Positions 35,171 to 46,242 of a stretch of DNA of 64,000 nucleotides are shown here, in pieces. Position numbers and translations under genes: made by a program. The stretch lies in NCBI GenBank assembly GCA_964036315.1, contig OZ038478.1, forward strand, positions 141,740,488 to 141,804,487, read 5' to 3'. How positions within the stretch are numbered: the stretch's first letter is position 1; every line of letters begins with the position of its first letter. The notes under the pieces are model-generated. The model worked only from the letters and a program-made list of their open reading frames with translations, had not been told where the DNA came from and ran no database searches. Origin of the DNA: Acanthosepion esculentum. Lineage: Eukaryota > Mollusca > Cephalopoda > Sepiida > Sepiidae.

Positions 35171-35486
35171 TTAGTGGTAGACACTTACCAGAATTTACAC
35201 CCCTACTCGTACACATAAACAGGTTAACATATGATAGATGCCAATATACACAACCATATACCTTCATATAAAAAAAACTTTACATATATATACCCCTATA
35301 TACACATATACACATGCAACAGTAGAAACAACCCTACATAACATACAAATATATACATACAAATACAGACAGGTATAATACTTTGTAAGTACACAGTACA
35401 CATTCATATTAATCTGGCGACCATCATGCTAAAAAGTAATAGTCTATTAAGTTTAACTTATCGTTATCATTGAAAGTATATGATCT

Positions 35487-36944
35487 CTATACTAAGTTAA
35501 ATTTAAAATGATGTTTACAGTTAACTGTTAGTTCATATATTTGATTTAAAAGATCAGTCTTATTTTTAAATCTAATTATTTCTCGTTAAGGCATAGGTAG
35601 CACGGGGCATATAGGGAGTTAGATGTCCGGGCGTTTCTAATTAATTCCCATTTAAACTTAGGTGTTTTATTTTTTTCTTTTAGACTCCAAAAGTATTTGG
35701 ATAATGAAATAATATATTTATAGTTACTATTATTAAAAGATTGCATATGACCCCGCCAGCGTTCCTTGAATGGTCTCATGGTGCAACCTATGTAGAATTT
35801 CTTTATATTTGGATTTTCTAGTGTTGATATTGTACTGAGTAAACTACAGAGCTAGTTAAACAATTATTTTTAGTGGACAATTATTGGGATTCCTACAGTT
35901 ACATGATTTATTATTTGTGTCATTTTGCTTAATGTTGCTTTTCGCAACCTTGTGGGTTGTCAGGCTCTCCGAATCCGTATACTTGCTGAATATACTATTG
36001 TTATGTTTTTTAATTATTTTCTCTAGGTTATCTGCACAACTATAGCTTAACTTAAGAGTATTGGAGTTAAATATTTTACTAAGTGAGTTGGTTTCAGATT
36101 TGGGGAAATGTTTTTTAATGAGGTTTAGAAACAGGTGCCCCAATTTAGTTTTAACCATAATGTTAAAAGGGGGAGTATACCATATGATTTTTCTAGATCT
36201 CTTTCTACCATTATTGTTGCTATATATAGGGCTTTTATATTGAATATTAATATTTTTGTATCCACTATTTTTAAGTGCAGAATTGTAAAGGTCTCTATGT
36301 TTATTAAAAATATCTCTGTTTGAAGAGTTATTACTGATTCTACATTCAATAGAATAGGGTATGTGTTTGATGATTGCAGGGGGGTGATTAGAATTTGGAT
36401 GTACGTATATTGGATTGGAATTAATTTTTACATATGGTTGGTATGTGTTGCTGGTGAGGTCTAGGGTAACGTCTAGGAAGTATACTTGTTTAAAATTAGT
36501 GGTAACTATTACTCTGAGACCTAGATCCTTAAATACCTTATGTATCATTTTTCTAATACGATCTACTTTAATTTTAGTGGAATTCTTAACTACTAATAAT
36601 CCATCGTCCCTATATAATCCTACGCTATCAGAATCTAGGCAATCAAAAGCACTTAAATTATACAAAAGAAATAATCCAACAAGGTCAGAAGCTTCTGCAG
36701 AATCCAGAGAACCCATTGAAATGTCAAACTTTTCGTTACAGGACGTTTTTGTCCACTGTTCATCCTTGTAGATTAGAACAGAATTTCGGCACTCCATGAT
36801 AGTATTCACTTCGCTTTCAGAAATGTTGGGGTATTCCCGAGCGAAATCCAGGACCAAAGTGAACAGATTTTTGGATATAGATGGATAATAGTCTGTAATA
36901 TCAAACTGTATGAAGGTACATTTGTCCTTATATCCGATGTGCAT
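35487..36944 (-). pseudogene. Penelope-like element: RT with C-terminal GIY-YIG endonuclease, 5'-truncated
   Basis: The minus-strand frame 36944-35856 (362 codons) begins just before RT motif A (FIQFDITDYYPSIS). It contains the palm block MGSLDSAEASDLVGLF and the active site LYRDDGLLVV, then the thumb-like region KQVYFLDVTLDL through SNHPPAIIKHIP, and ends with a CNCRNPNNCPL cysteine motif. After two frameshifts (35780-35860) the GIY-YIG nuclease appears: FYIGCTMRPFKERW with H and SKYFW, then YLCLNEK, then after another shift EIIRFKNKTDLLNQ to a stop at 35487-35489. RT plus GIY-YIG is the Penelope hallmark. The N-terminal third is missing: the frame starts in a (CA)n(TA)n tract at 36950. This element primes at staggered breaks made by its own nuclease. 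Confidence 0.8.
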
Positions 36945-37459
36945 ATATATGTGTGTGTGTTTGTGATTTCTTTATGCGCGATACCACTTAGTTTTCTTTA
37001 CGGTTTTCTATATCTTAGTACATAGTTTCACGCTTCACACTCTTCTTTCCCTACTGCGTTGCCGGTTTCACCTGAGAAGATACTAATCTCTGAGCCGAGA
37101 TATTAAAAAAAACATAGCAGTCGTACATACGAACATGCGAAATAATAACATACATAATAAATATGTGACGGCTCATGTTGACAATAATATTGAAGATAAA
37201 TGAGATGTTCATTAGAGTACAAGTCAATTTTACCAAAGATATTTTGATGCACTGAATGAAAGCCAAAACAACTAGCGAACGAATGTTGTTTAAATGGCGA
37301 TTTCATTTTTTTTTAAATGTTTCGCTGACAATATAAAGAAACTGATGCGCAGTCTGTCAATTGATGTTTTTCAATAAAACAATTGACAACATGTATTTGT
37401 TTAATCATGTCATCCCAAGCTATGCGACAATGCCTCGAAGAAGCAAACGGGCTATTAGC
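36945..37459. other. Unassigned, next to truncated Penelope-like 5' end
   Basis: A short TG/TA tract (36945-36965) is followed by unremarkable AT-rich DNA. No gene is seen. Confidence 0.45.
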
Positions 37460-37680
37460 AGTAGAAAAGAATGTGTGACTTTAATTATAAGGGCAATAAA
37501 AGAACAAGTTTAAAGACTACATAAGATGGTGAAGGATGTTGCATTTAAAGTTTTGAAGATTGTAGGTGACAGGGCAACTAGAAAACGTATGAGAAATGCA
37601 AGAGAAGAAACTATTTGAATAGAACTTACGGTTACATCTAGCTATCAAGAGTAAAACTATGAGACCTAGTAGTACGTTTA
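37460..37680 (+). repeat. Short dispersed repeat, copy B (partial)
   Basis: It contains GAAGATTGTAGGTGACAGGG, matched inverted at about 48040-48075, and ACTTACGGTTACATCTAGC, matched in copies at 32560 and 52390. It is part of the family described at 32395-32735. Confidence 0.6.
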
Positions 37681-38336
37681 AAATTACGCATTCTGGGTAC
37701 CCAAAAGGAGAGCTCATTAGAACCATTGCAATCGAAATAGAGAAAACAGAGGTGAAACGACGTCATGGCTATGTGAATGTAACTGATGACTTGATGCCAG
37801 GTCAGATTGGTAAAAAAGAAAAGACGAACAAATTGTTAGGTCGACTCTTTAGAACTAGAATACAAACAAAATAATTAGTTTCGAATACCCTTAACAGTGA
37901 GTGCAATACTTGAGTGAGGTAATAAACACAGACAGCGAATCGTAGGAAAAACAACTGAACAATTGACCAAGACTAGGTATCGCTGAACATGAACGGCTTA
38001 ATGATAAATATCTATCCGCATAGATTATGTCAGATATTCAGTTTGAATTTTTTGATTCCAGAAAAACGTGGAGAAGGCTGCATATCACAACGATCGAAAA
38101 CTGTTATCTTAATGGAGATAATTAAGTTAATCTGACTGTAAATTATGATAATAATTTCAGGGAAATTTGGAAGTCATCCAATTGTAATAAAATATATTTG
38201 ATTTCTAAAAGTTATATGTCATGAGTGATACACGCTTAGGCGATCATGTATCGAAAGATACATGACTGACGAGGCAGATTTTTTTCCTGCAGTAGGTTGC
38301 TATTTCTTGCTGCGGTAGACCAGTTGCGATCCAAAG

Positions 38337-38419
38337 CTATAAAACTTGGTCTGTCCTGCTTTTTACCCATAGCTGAGGGAGGAGAAGAGGATTCATATCC
38401 TTCGCAAGGGTATTAGCAC
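38337..38419 (+). promoter_or_regulatory. Possible TATA promoter and 5' untranslated exon
   Basis: A CTATAAAA box at about 38337-38344 lies 75 bp before a consensus splice donor (CAC|GTAAGTG, GT at 38420-38421). A start near 38370 would give a first exon of about 50 bases. It is linked to the exons at 38791, 43728 and 45960 only by strand and order. Confidence 0.25.
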
Positions 38420-38790
38420 GTAAGTGAATGCAATTGTGATTTCTGCAAACATATGCTATTTTTCTATTTAAAACACTGATTCAAATTTCATAAAATCATT
38501 CATTGTTTAAAAGTAGCAGCTTATATACCAAATTATACCAAATTGAATATACTTTATTAATAATGTTATTAAATTCAAGTTCCTTTGCGCAGGAGGGAGA
38601 GAACAAATTTTTGTATGATCAAAATTTTCTTTTCAAAATGTTGATTTTTGAAAGTAGTTATTTCATGATGATTATGCATATGGTTCAGTAATTAAATTGC
38701 CAAGACTGGAAATGTTTTGAAAATGAATCGTATACGTTAGAAAGTTTGACGTCTCCAAACTTATAATTTTACTCTTTTGTTTTCTTATAG

Positions 38791-38870
38791 GTCAACTGGA
38801 GAAGAAAAATAACTGCTCTTCAGGATTTCATCTTGACTGAAAATACATCGTATAATTTTTAAATTAAAAG
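38791..38870 (+). other. Possible untranslated exon 2 of the putative host gene
   Basis: Bounded by a strong acceptor (TTTTGTTTTCTTATAG) and a donor (AAAG|GTAATT). The 80-base segment has stops in all frames, so it could only be untranslated. This is an inference from splice signals. Confidence 0.25.
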
Positions 38871-40974
38871 GTAATTTTTAACTAGAGTTTTATTTTAATA
38901 ATACCATACGTACGGACATAATTCAATCTCAACAGCATCATGGCGCATTATTCATGAGTAATGTTTAGCGACTATTTCATAGATACGGCGTACTGAACAT
39001 TTCAGATGAATTTAACAAGAAAATAAGATTAAAAAACATGATATTTTGTGACATAAGCAACTTACTTCCCAAACATTTTAATGATGTTCGATAGATTTCG
39101 TTTTGATTTTGATTCAACTCGTTTAATGTCTGGACTCTGGCAAAACATTCACTACAAAATTCTTATGGTCCATAATGCATTTCTTGAACAAATCTGATAG
39201 ATGTTCTTATTAATAAACAATCAACATTCTCAGTAGCCATATTCTAAGTAAAAAATGAAGGGGGATATATGAGTTTGGCAAAAAGAATGTGGAATAATTT
39301 CCTTCGATAGGTTTTATTTTTCAGATTCCTTGTGTTGGGTATATGTCGTAAAAATAACGCATATTTTTACAGACCAAGGGAAATTCATATTTTACTTCCT
39401 TTTGTTACCATTTTCAATTTTCTTGCAAACGGTCATAAATTAATCTAGACAAACTCAACGAAACCTTGCTTGCCATTTAATATACAGAAAAAAGTATTGT
39501 CTTCCACTCACTCTATTCTTGCGCGTGTGTGCGTGTGTGTGTATGTGTGCATGCATATGAAAAGATGGCGCTAAGCAAACGACACATAAGAAGGTAATAC
39601 ATTATTTCGCCTGCCCGGTTTTTTGTCCGACTTTTGTTTATAGCATGTTTATTCTTTCGTCTTTTATTTTGTTGAGGGCTCGCTCACCTGATGGATTCCT
39701 AAGAAAATACTTCAGTTTGGCAATTCAGAAATCTTTAATGTTCTGCTTTTTTGCATCACAAAATTAGAGCCTATGTAGGTGTGTAGCCCCAGACGTACTC
39801 ACATACGTGTGAGATAGGAAGTAAAAAGAGAGGGATTAGTTTAGCCTTTGTTGTAGCTTCTTTATACTCATTCTTCTCTTTTGTTATAATTTGCTTTTGT
39901 GTTTTTTGTTCGCTTGTTTTTCTCAGATATTGAAGCAGTTCTTTTACTTTTTTTTTATTTTGTCTCTTCTGAATGTCTTTTCTAAGTTCGTTTTAGGGTT
40001 TCTTCATCTATTTCTGTTTTAATCGCTTTCATTAGCAGTAAAGAATATCCCGCATTTTCCGCTTCTCTTTTTTTATCTTTGTTTCCAAATTCAACCTTTC
40101 ATTTTCTGCTTCTTCAGTTTGATTAGTTATACCCACTTTCTTTCATTTTCTTTCTCTTTTCATTCCACGCTATGTTTTCTTTTTGCCATTTAAGTGCCTT
40201 CGTTTCCTTTTCTAGAAGTTTCTGACTTCCGGCCTTCATTTCTCAAACTACACGAAAATATGATCAGCGTAAATAGGATTAATAAATTTAGTGGACGTGC
40301 TGATAATGCAATTGGCATAACAAATTGAATCGGTTCGTGTCGTTCGTATTCCGGTCTAGATTGATCCATTTGCTTTTGCAATAGTACCATTGAATCGCTC
40401 TCCCTCGTAACCCGGCTATGACTAGTCAAAGAGAAGAACAACTTAATTACAAACATGGTGTCACAAGAAGGTATGACAATTCACAGAAAATCAATATAGG
40501 AATCTGTAGATAGTTAAATACTCATACATCTTGAAGGGTGAAAGTATTTTGTTTTAAAAATTCTTCCTACTTTCATTATTTCTATTTAATCTGTCAATAT
40601 AAATAAACCTTACACTTTTATTTTTATAACTAATATTACTCTTGTTAGTTGTAATAATGGAAAGGTGAATGAAAGTCTCCTGTCGAAAAAATCAGTTTTA
40701 ACTTTGTGTTCTCTTTATAGATCGCCAAAGAGTTTCAGGAACATTTGCACATACCATTATAGATCAATCCGGAGTAAGTGTTGTGAGGACATAAATGTAA
40801 ATAGAGAAGCAGAATTGCGAAAACTGACAATATTTGAGCCATAAAGCAAATAGAATATTATCGCAACATAGAAATAAATCTCTCTAGGTAAGGTTTGATG
40901 TAGAGAACATCCGATAAACACTCATTCTAAAAATATAAGTGGACAAGTTACAAAAAGTCAGAGCGAAAATCTTA
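38871..40974. other. AT-rich unassigned, putative intron
   Basis: No coding or repeat family is recognised. There is a small (GT)n stretch near 39525-39548 and T-rich stretches at 39890-40200. Confidence 0.5.
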
Positions 40975-43225
40975 AGAAAGAATTAAGAATAACTTTTCCT
41001 GACGTTCTGTCTAATGAACTGGGTCGGTGTTCAAAATTCAAGACGAGTTTTCAAATAAAAAAATGTCCAATGCCAGTATTTTAACCGAAACTAGGCGTAC
41101 CATTCGCATCATTCGAATAAGTAAATGGAGAGTTGGATAGACTAGGGAGGATTGGTGTATTCAAGAAAATAAACCATTCCAAATGGGCTGAACCAGCGGT
41201 GTACGTATAGACAAAATATGACAAAATTCCTGTTCGCGCAGATATCTTGACTGCATTAAACAGTTGTCACAGTTATCCATTACCAAGTTCAGAAGGAATT
41301 TTTCGAAGTTAAGCGATGGAAAAATATTTTCAAATCTGGATCTCTCTGAAACATATTTACTAATTCAGATCAAAAATCACTGTTCTCAATTAACGATGCA
41401 AAAATACTCACAGAGGTTTATCTGTTTAATTGACTTCATTTTGCTATAAATGTGGCATTAGATATTTTTAAAAAAAGCCATAGATACCATGTTGGCGGAT
41501 TGTGATTTTGCAGTGTTGTGTCTGGACGATAATTTGATAAAGAGTATGTCGAATGGAGAACATTTGGGGCATGTCAAGACAATTATGCAAAAAGTAAGAA
41601 TATACGAATTCAAGCTTACTGTTGAAAAATGTGAATTGTTCTTGTCAAAAATAAAATACCTAGAACAAATTATTGCTAAAAATGGTAGGAAACCAGATCC
41701 ATCGAGGGCAAATGCAATTAGAAATATGCCTACACCAACAAACGTAACAAGCTGTTTTAGGACTGGCTAATTATTATCGAATTTATGTACCTAATTTACA
41801 TAATTTGACAACTCCACTTAGCAATCTACAGAAAAAAACGAGTAAAGTGGAATTGGGATCATAGATGTCAAAAGTTTTTTGATGCGATGAAAAAAAGAAG
41901 TCTTACGTCTGATTTATCGCTAGTGCACTGTGATTCAATATAACACGGCACACCCGGCTCAATCAGGGGTCCTTCCCACGCTTGTCAGTGCTGCCGATAT
42001 CGTTGTTGTTAATTTTCAAAATCACCGATTTAAAATCTATATTTTACATTTTGGCTTTACAAATTCACAATTCCATTTGCCCATCAGTTTATCAAAAGAA
42101 TAAATCTATTTTTTCCTTGCTTCATATTTCAATTCATGTTTTCACCTTAATGTTTTTAACATTTTCATCTCTTACAATTCTCCAGATCCTATACGGGGAT
42201 TTCACATGAACCATTTTAATCTTAATTTCATACTACCATTGTCACAATAGTATCACAACAAAATCAAAAATTATAGTTGCGTTAGATTCTAGTGATTAAG
42301 GTGTTGGAGCGTTGATTTTCACAAATTCGACGATGGTAAAATGAAAGCTTTCGCTCATGCTTCACGCTCACTTCTACCGGCAGAGATAAATTACAGCCAG
42401 ACAAAGAAAAAAGATATCGTAATCATATTCGCTGTGAAAACATTCCATAAATTTATTCATGGAAGAAATTTTCCGTTACAAACAGACCATAAAACGTTAT
42501 TAGCCATATATTTTTCAAATAAAGGTATGCATATTCATACAACTAACTGATTATAGCACTGGGGTACAATCCTATTAAATTATAATTTTACGATGGAGTG
42601 CCAACCGTCTAAAATTTAGGATATGCGGATGGGTTATCTAGGTTAATATCTAAAAATGTAGAACCATTGAAGGACACAATCATAGCAGCGCTAAAAAGCG
42701 AGATGGAAATTAAAAACATTCGGTACAACGTAGTACGGGAATGAACTTTTACACTTTTTTCATTTACTTTTACATTTCTTGCATGAACTGTTTGCGAGAT
42801 ATGGCATAAGAGATACCATATTATCGGATAATGGAACACAATTCACTGGAAAAGAATTTTAAAAGTCTTTTGCGAGTTTTTTCTCTATATTACGACTCCA
42901 CTGTATCACCCAAGACCTAACGGACAAGCGGACGTTTTGTGGGAACATTCAAAGAGCGTCGAAAAAAGCAAGTCTGGACGACAAGTTAAATGAGGAGGCA
43001 CTTCAAAGTTTTTTGAGTGTGTACCGATTAACATCTAACTACAATGTCTAATATTTGCCAGAACGGCAAATTTGATGTTCGATAAGTTATTGCCAAGTCG
43101 AAAATCACGAACAATTAATAAAAGCGACACAATTATTTCAAGGTCGGTGATAAAGCATTCTTTAGAGAATGCAAGTATAGGATTGAAACATGGGAAGATG
43201 GCATAATAGCAGAGCTAGAAGAGGA
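40975..43225 (+). pseudogene. Ty3/gypsy pol remnant with canonical RT-RNase H-integrase order
   Basis: Pieces in order are an RT start near 40980 (FPDVLSNELGRC), then fingers and palm with SNLDLS, and the active site LDDN at about 41522-41533 in the frame 41489-41770. That frame continues with LTVEKCELFLSKIKYL and RKPDPSRANAIRNMP. After an interruption at 41938-42261 comes RNase H (AFAHASRSLLPAEINYSQTKK, then LQTDHKTLL). A degraded integrase begins near 42790 with GIRDTILSDNGTQFTGKEF and continues to about 43220. It is full of stops. Integrase here follows RNase H, unlike in the two elements at 4-31 kb. The RT resembles Mag/K02A2.6-type animal elements. Confidence 0.8.
41938..42261. mobile_element. 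Unidentified 324-bp insertion within the gypsy RNase H gene
   Basis: The RNase H reading frame breaks after a histidine-aspartate-serine codon run at about 41935 and resumes near 42262 with ATTATAGTTGCG. The intervening DNA starts AACACGGCACACCCGGCTC, is otherwise AT-rich and has no coding. Ends are approximate, and no clear target duplication or terminal repeat is visible. Confidence 0.45.
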
Positions 43226-43312
43226 AGAAGTGTTTTAAACAATTCACCACAAGCAAGGCGGGAATGCGACTAGCACGGAAGGAGTTATAGAAGATTGAGA
43301 ACACAATAGGAC

Positions 43313-43530
43313 ATCTCGCATCACTGACAACACTAACCTGGCCGTTGGTCTCGAAAAGGACCTCCAAACTGTCGTTGACTGGGGCAAAAAATGGCTGGTT
43401 AAACTTAATGCCTCAAAACTGCTCTCTTTTACCAACCACCGTGGAGCCTCCCTGCCTCCTATTAGATTTTCTGATGTTCAACTCCATGAGAGCGCCTCTC
43501 TGCGGCTGTTAGGTCACACTGTCCGCTGAC
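43313..43530 (+). pseudogene. LINE reverse transcriptase scrap
   Basis: One frame reads VGLEKDLQTVVDWGKKWLV, then KLNASK and ESASLRLLGHT. This matches the region just after the RT active site in Jockey/RTE-like LINEs, where a DL...V..W...W....N..K pattern precedes the ...LG.T strand. It is a short internal fragment without ends, possibly a capture by the neighbouring gypsy remnant. Confidence 0.55.
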
Positions 43531-43727
43531 CTGAGAGAAAAATATTAACAAAAGCTATCATTCTACAAATATATATTATAAATAAAGTTATGAAGTAGTT
43601 CTTCTTTTTCTAACCTTGTAGATGATGTGTTCACATTAACGCATATTTCATTGTGTAATAGAATTATATTCCTTAGTAATCTTGTTTTCTGGTTTTATTA
43701 CAATTTATTTCTTTATTTCTTTTTCAG

Positions 43728-43748
43728 AAAAATAACATAACTATTCAG
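43728..43748 (+). other. Possible 21-nt microexon
   Basis: The segment AAAAATAACATAACTATTCAG lies between TTTATTTCTTTTTCAG and GTAGGTAATT, good acceptor and donor contexts. It is upstream of the coding exon at 45960. This is inference from splice signals only, and AT-rich DNA produces such pairs by chance. Confidence 0.2.
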
Positions 43749-43808
43749 GTAGGTAATTTCCCACAACTTTATTTTCTCAGTTTATTTTTTCATATATGCA
43801 AGTATTTG

Positions 43809-43810
<2 letters not shown>

Positions 43811-43892
<82 letters not shown>
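43811..43892. repeat. (CA)n(TA)n microsatellite
   Basis: About 31 CA repeats are followed by 9 TA repeats. It abuts the left arm of the foldback element. Confidence 0.95.
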
Positions 43893-43893
43893 A

Positions 43894-44398
43894 ACTCAGA
43901 GGCGACAGGCTATTTCATGCTAGACGCAATCGTCTGGCCGCGAGTGTTGGGAATTTCCTCGACAATTTATATATATGGGCTAGTGATGCATTGTGATTAG
44001 TCCATTCTGGCGGTTATTTTGGAGGGAGTGGCTTGTTTATTCATTTATTTATTCATTTATTTATGTATGTTAATTTATTTTACTTCCTAACATTTGTTTT
44101 CATTTTTTATTTTATATATTAAATCCCCACAAAATGCCCCAATTATTACTACGTTAATTAAACATCGAAAATCGAAAATAATAAATAAAGACAAGTAAAA
44201 TAAATCAACCCAAATAAATAATAAATAAACAGATAAATAAACAAGCCACTAACGTCAAAATAACAGCCATAATGGACTATCCCACAATACACCACTGACC
44301 TGTATATATAAATACCCGAGAAAAAAATCAACGCTTGCGGCCTGATGATGGCGTCTAGCATGAAACAGTCGGTCGCTTCTGAGTGTTGACTTCAAAGT
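43894..44398. repeat. Foldback element: inverted repeat of about 150-200 bp arms
   Basis: The left arm (43894-44100) and the right arm (about 44200-44398) are inverted copies. Shared words, read in the left orientation, include TTTCATGCTAGACG, TAGTCCATT, GGCGGTTATTTT-type sequence and GTGGCTTGTTTATT. The centre is a TTTA-rich spacer. Arms differ by roughly one base in five or six by eye, so the inversion is old. A partial third copy lies at 45060-45102. Confidence 0.75.
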
Positions 44399-44845
44399 TC
44401 ACTTTTATATTTACATACGCTGATATCTGATATCGAGCACTTTATCCCATAAATATAGCACGCCTTAAAACTATAAAAGTTAATAAAAATGAAAACGCTA
44501 CCACCCCTTGTCTGAATGATTGTATTTCTCTGTATCCTTGGAAACAGTCAATTATGAATCTTTCTGTGTGGTTAAAACTCAGTAAATTTAAAAATAAGTT
44601 ACACCAAAATTCGCTTGAGGATGAAATGGAACTAATGATTTTAATTTAATTGCAAAATTAAATTTTCAATTTTTAGCTTTCATTCTTGAAACATGGTTAT
44701 TACTGTGTAGCGAAAAAAAGCATATTTTAAATCACTTAATTTATAATATTAATGCTCTGTAAATTTACATTTAGCGCTATTTTGTAAAAATAAAAACAAA
44801 AAATATCAATAAGAACACCGGATTACATATCTTACTGTTCTTTCG

Positions 44846-44846
<1 letters not shown>

Positions 44847-44923
<77 letters not shown>
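44847..44923. repeat. (TA)n microsatellite
   Basis: About 38 uninterrupted TA steps, followed by GGGTGGGGTTGTGTGTG. Confidence 0.95.
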
Positions 44924-44925
<2 letters not shown>

Positions 44926-45059
44926 GTGGGGTTGTGTGTGAGTGTGCGATAAATTATAGCATAATTTTAAGGTATGCAATATTTATGGATGAAAGTGCTC
45001 AATATTAGAGATAGAGCGTATATAAATATCAAATATAAAGAGGGGGACACTGATATCAA

Positions 45060-45136
45060 CAGCCAGAAACGACAGTTTGTTTCATGCTAAATACAATCGT
45101 CAGGACACACACACACACACACACGCACACACACAC
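45060..45136. repeat. Third partial copy of the foldback arm, cut by (AC)n
   Basis: 45060-45102 reads CAGAAACGACAGTTTGTTTC, then ATGCTAAATACAATCGTCAGG, matching the foldback arms at 43897-43940. It ends exactly in a (CA)n run (45103-45136). Confidence 0.65.
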
Positions 45137-45959
45137 TTAATTGATTCATTTTAATCCATTTATATTATATCGAACTTTGGTTCCAGTGGATACTCGTATT
45201 TTAAATAAATCTTCTGTGTATATTCCATGCAAATGGGGAATACATATTGCACCACTTTCGCAGCGCAAATTTCCTTTAAGATTTCTCTAGTGCGCAGACC
45301 AATAGATAAATCGAGTCGAGTTCTTTACATTCACTAACGGGCTAATTTCATTTGGAGTGGTATGAATAAAACTTCTACGCCAAGCTATGGACAGACAGTG
45401 TTCTATAGCCTTAGGTGGCAACCGATCTAAGAGAAGAAAACTTCTGAATTCAAAACGACATGTAGCCCTTGCAAATTTCATTCTTTACAACTAAGGAAAG
45501 GACAGTATGCGCCGACACGTTGATCACGACTTCTGGGGATTCCTTTTTCTTTTCTTTTTTAATTAAAAACGCGAAGTCTCTTTTATGTTCAGGTATTCAC
45601 TAAGAATAAAGTTTGAAATAATATATATATAAGCATATATATTTGCTCTTAGTTTAAGTTTACGTGCATTCCCATCCTGTCCAATACTGCTTCTTAGCTT
45701 TCATAATTCATTTTTGCCCAGGAAAATATGTAACTTTCTGATGATGCAATTGAAAAAATTATTTAAAATATTTTGTCAATTTTTTATTATTGAATGCATT
45801 TATGTTTCCTCAGCATATTCCTTTGATGAATAAAATTAAACCTTCCTTGATTAATATTCTCCTTCTAATCACTATTTTCACATCTGTTAAATGACGATTT
45901 ATTATGTCTTCATACTTTTGTTTTTATTTTTTGTTCTTTTGTGTTTTTACAACTAATAG

Positions 45960-46242
45960 CACAATGTCGAGAACATTCTGGAGCTTCGAGCTGCTTTGTA
46001 TTCTTGTGATGTTTTGGCAAATTGTTTCTTACGGTGGCATGGATGCCTACACGAAATATCACTGCAAGTTCCCTGAATTCTTTAACGTGCCAGAGGGATG
46101 GAGTGTGAGCTATCCTGATGGTGACTTCAAAGCCATTATTACGCGGGGGCAATTAGATGCCCAGTTTTGTCAACATCAATGTCGAGAATACGTAAGGTAC
46201 TGCCAAGAAGAGAGAGATAATGGAAAATTTCTTGTCGGACAG
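45960..46242 (+). CDS. First coding exon of a putative secreted cysteine-containing protein
   Basis: An acceptor (ACAACTAATAG) precedes the exon, and a donor GGACAG|GTGAGT closes it. From ATG at 45964 it encodes 93 residues ending in phase 0. Residues 1 to about 24 (SFELLCILVMFWQIVSYGG) form a clear signal peptide: short N-region, hydrophobic core and small residues at the likely cut. The mature part is polar, with aromatic residues and cysteines in HCKF, FCQHQC and YCQEE contexts, suggesting a disulfide-stabilised extracellular domain. A longer in-frame ATG at 45904 would place a Phe-rich stretch first, but it lies in the pyrimidine tract of the acceptor. Codon use is far less AT-biased than the surroundings. 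I do not recognise the family, and no downstream exon could be defended. Confidence 0.55.

Noticed and set aside
44335..44375. CUGAUGA...GAAAC spacing in the foldback arm, also at 45060-45102 on the minus strand
   Set aside because: It resembles a hammerhead core, but stem II begins with a U-U mismatch and I could not form stem I or a proper cleavage site.
45287..45481. 64-codon minus-strand frame
   Set aside because: Less AT-rich than its surroundings, but no family, splice site or homolog in the window supports it.
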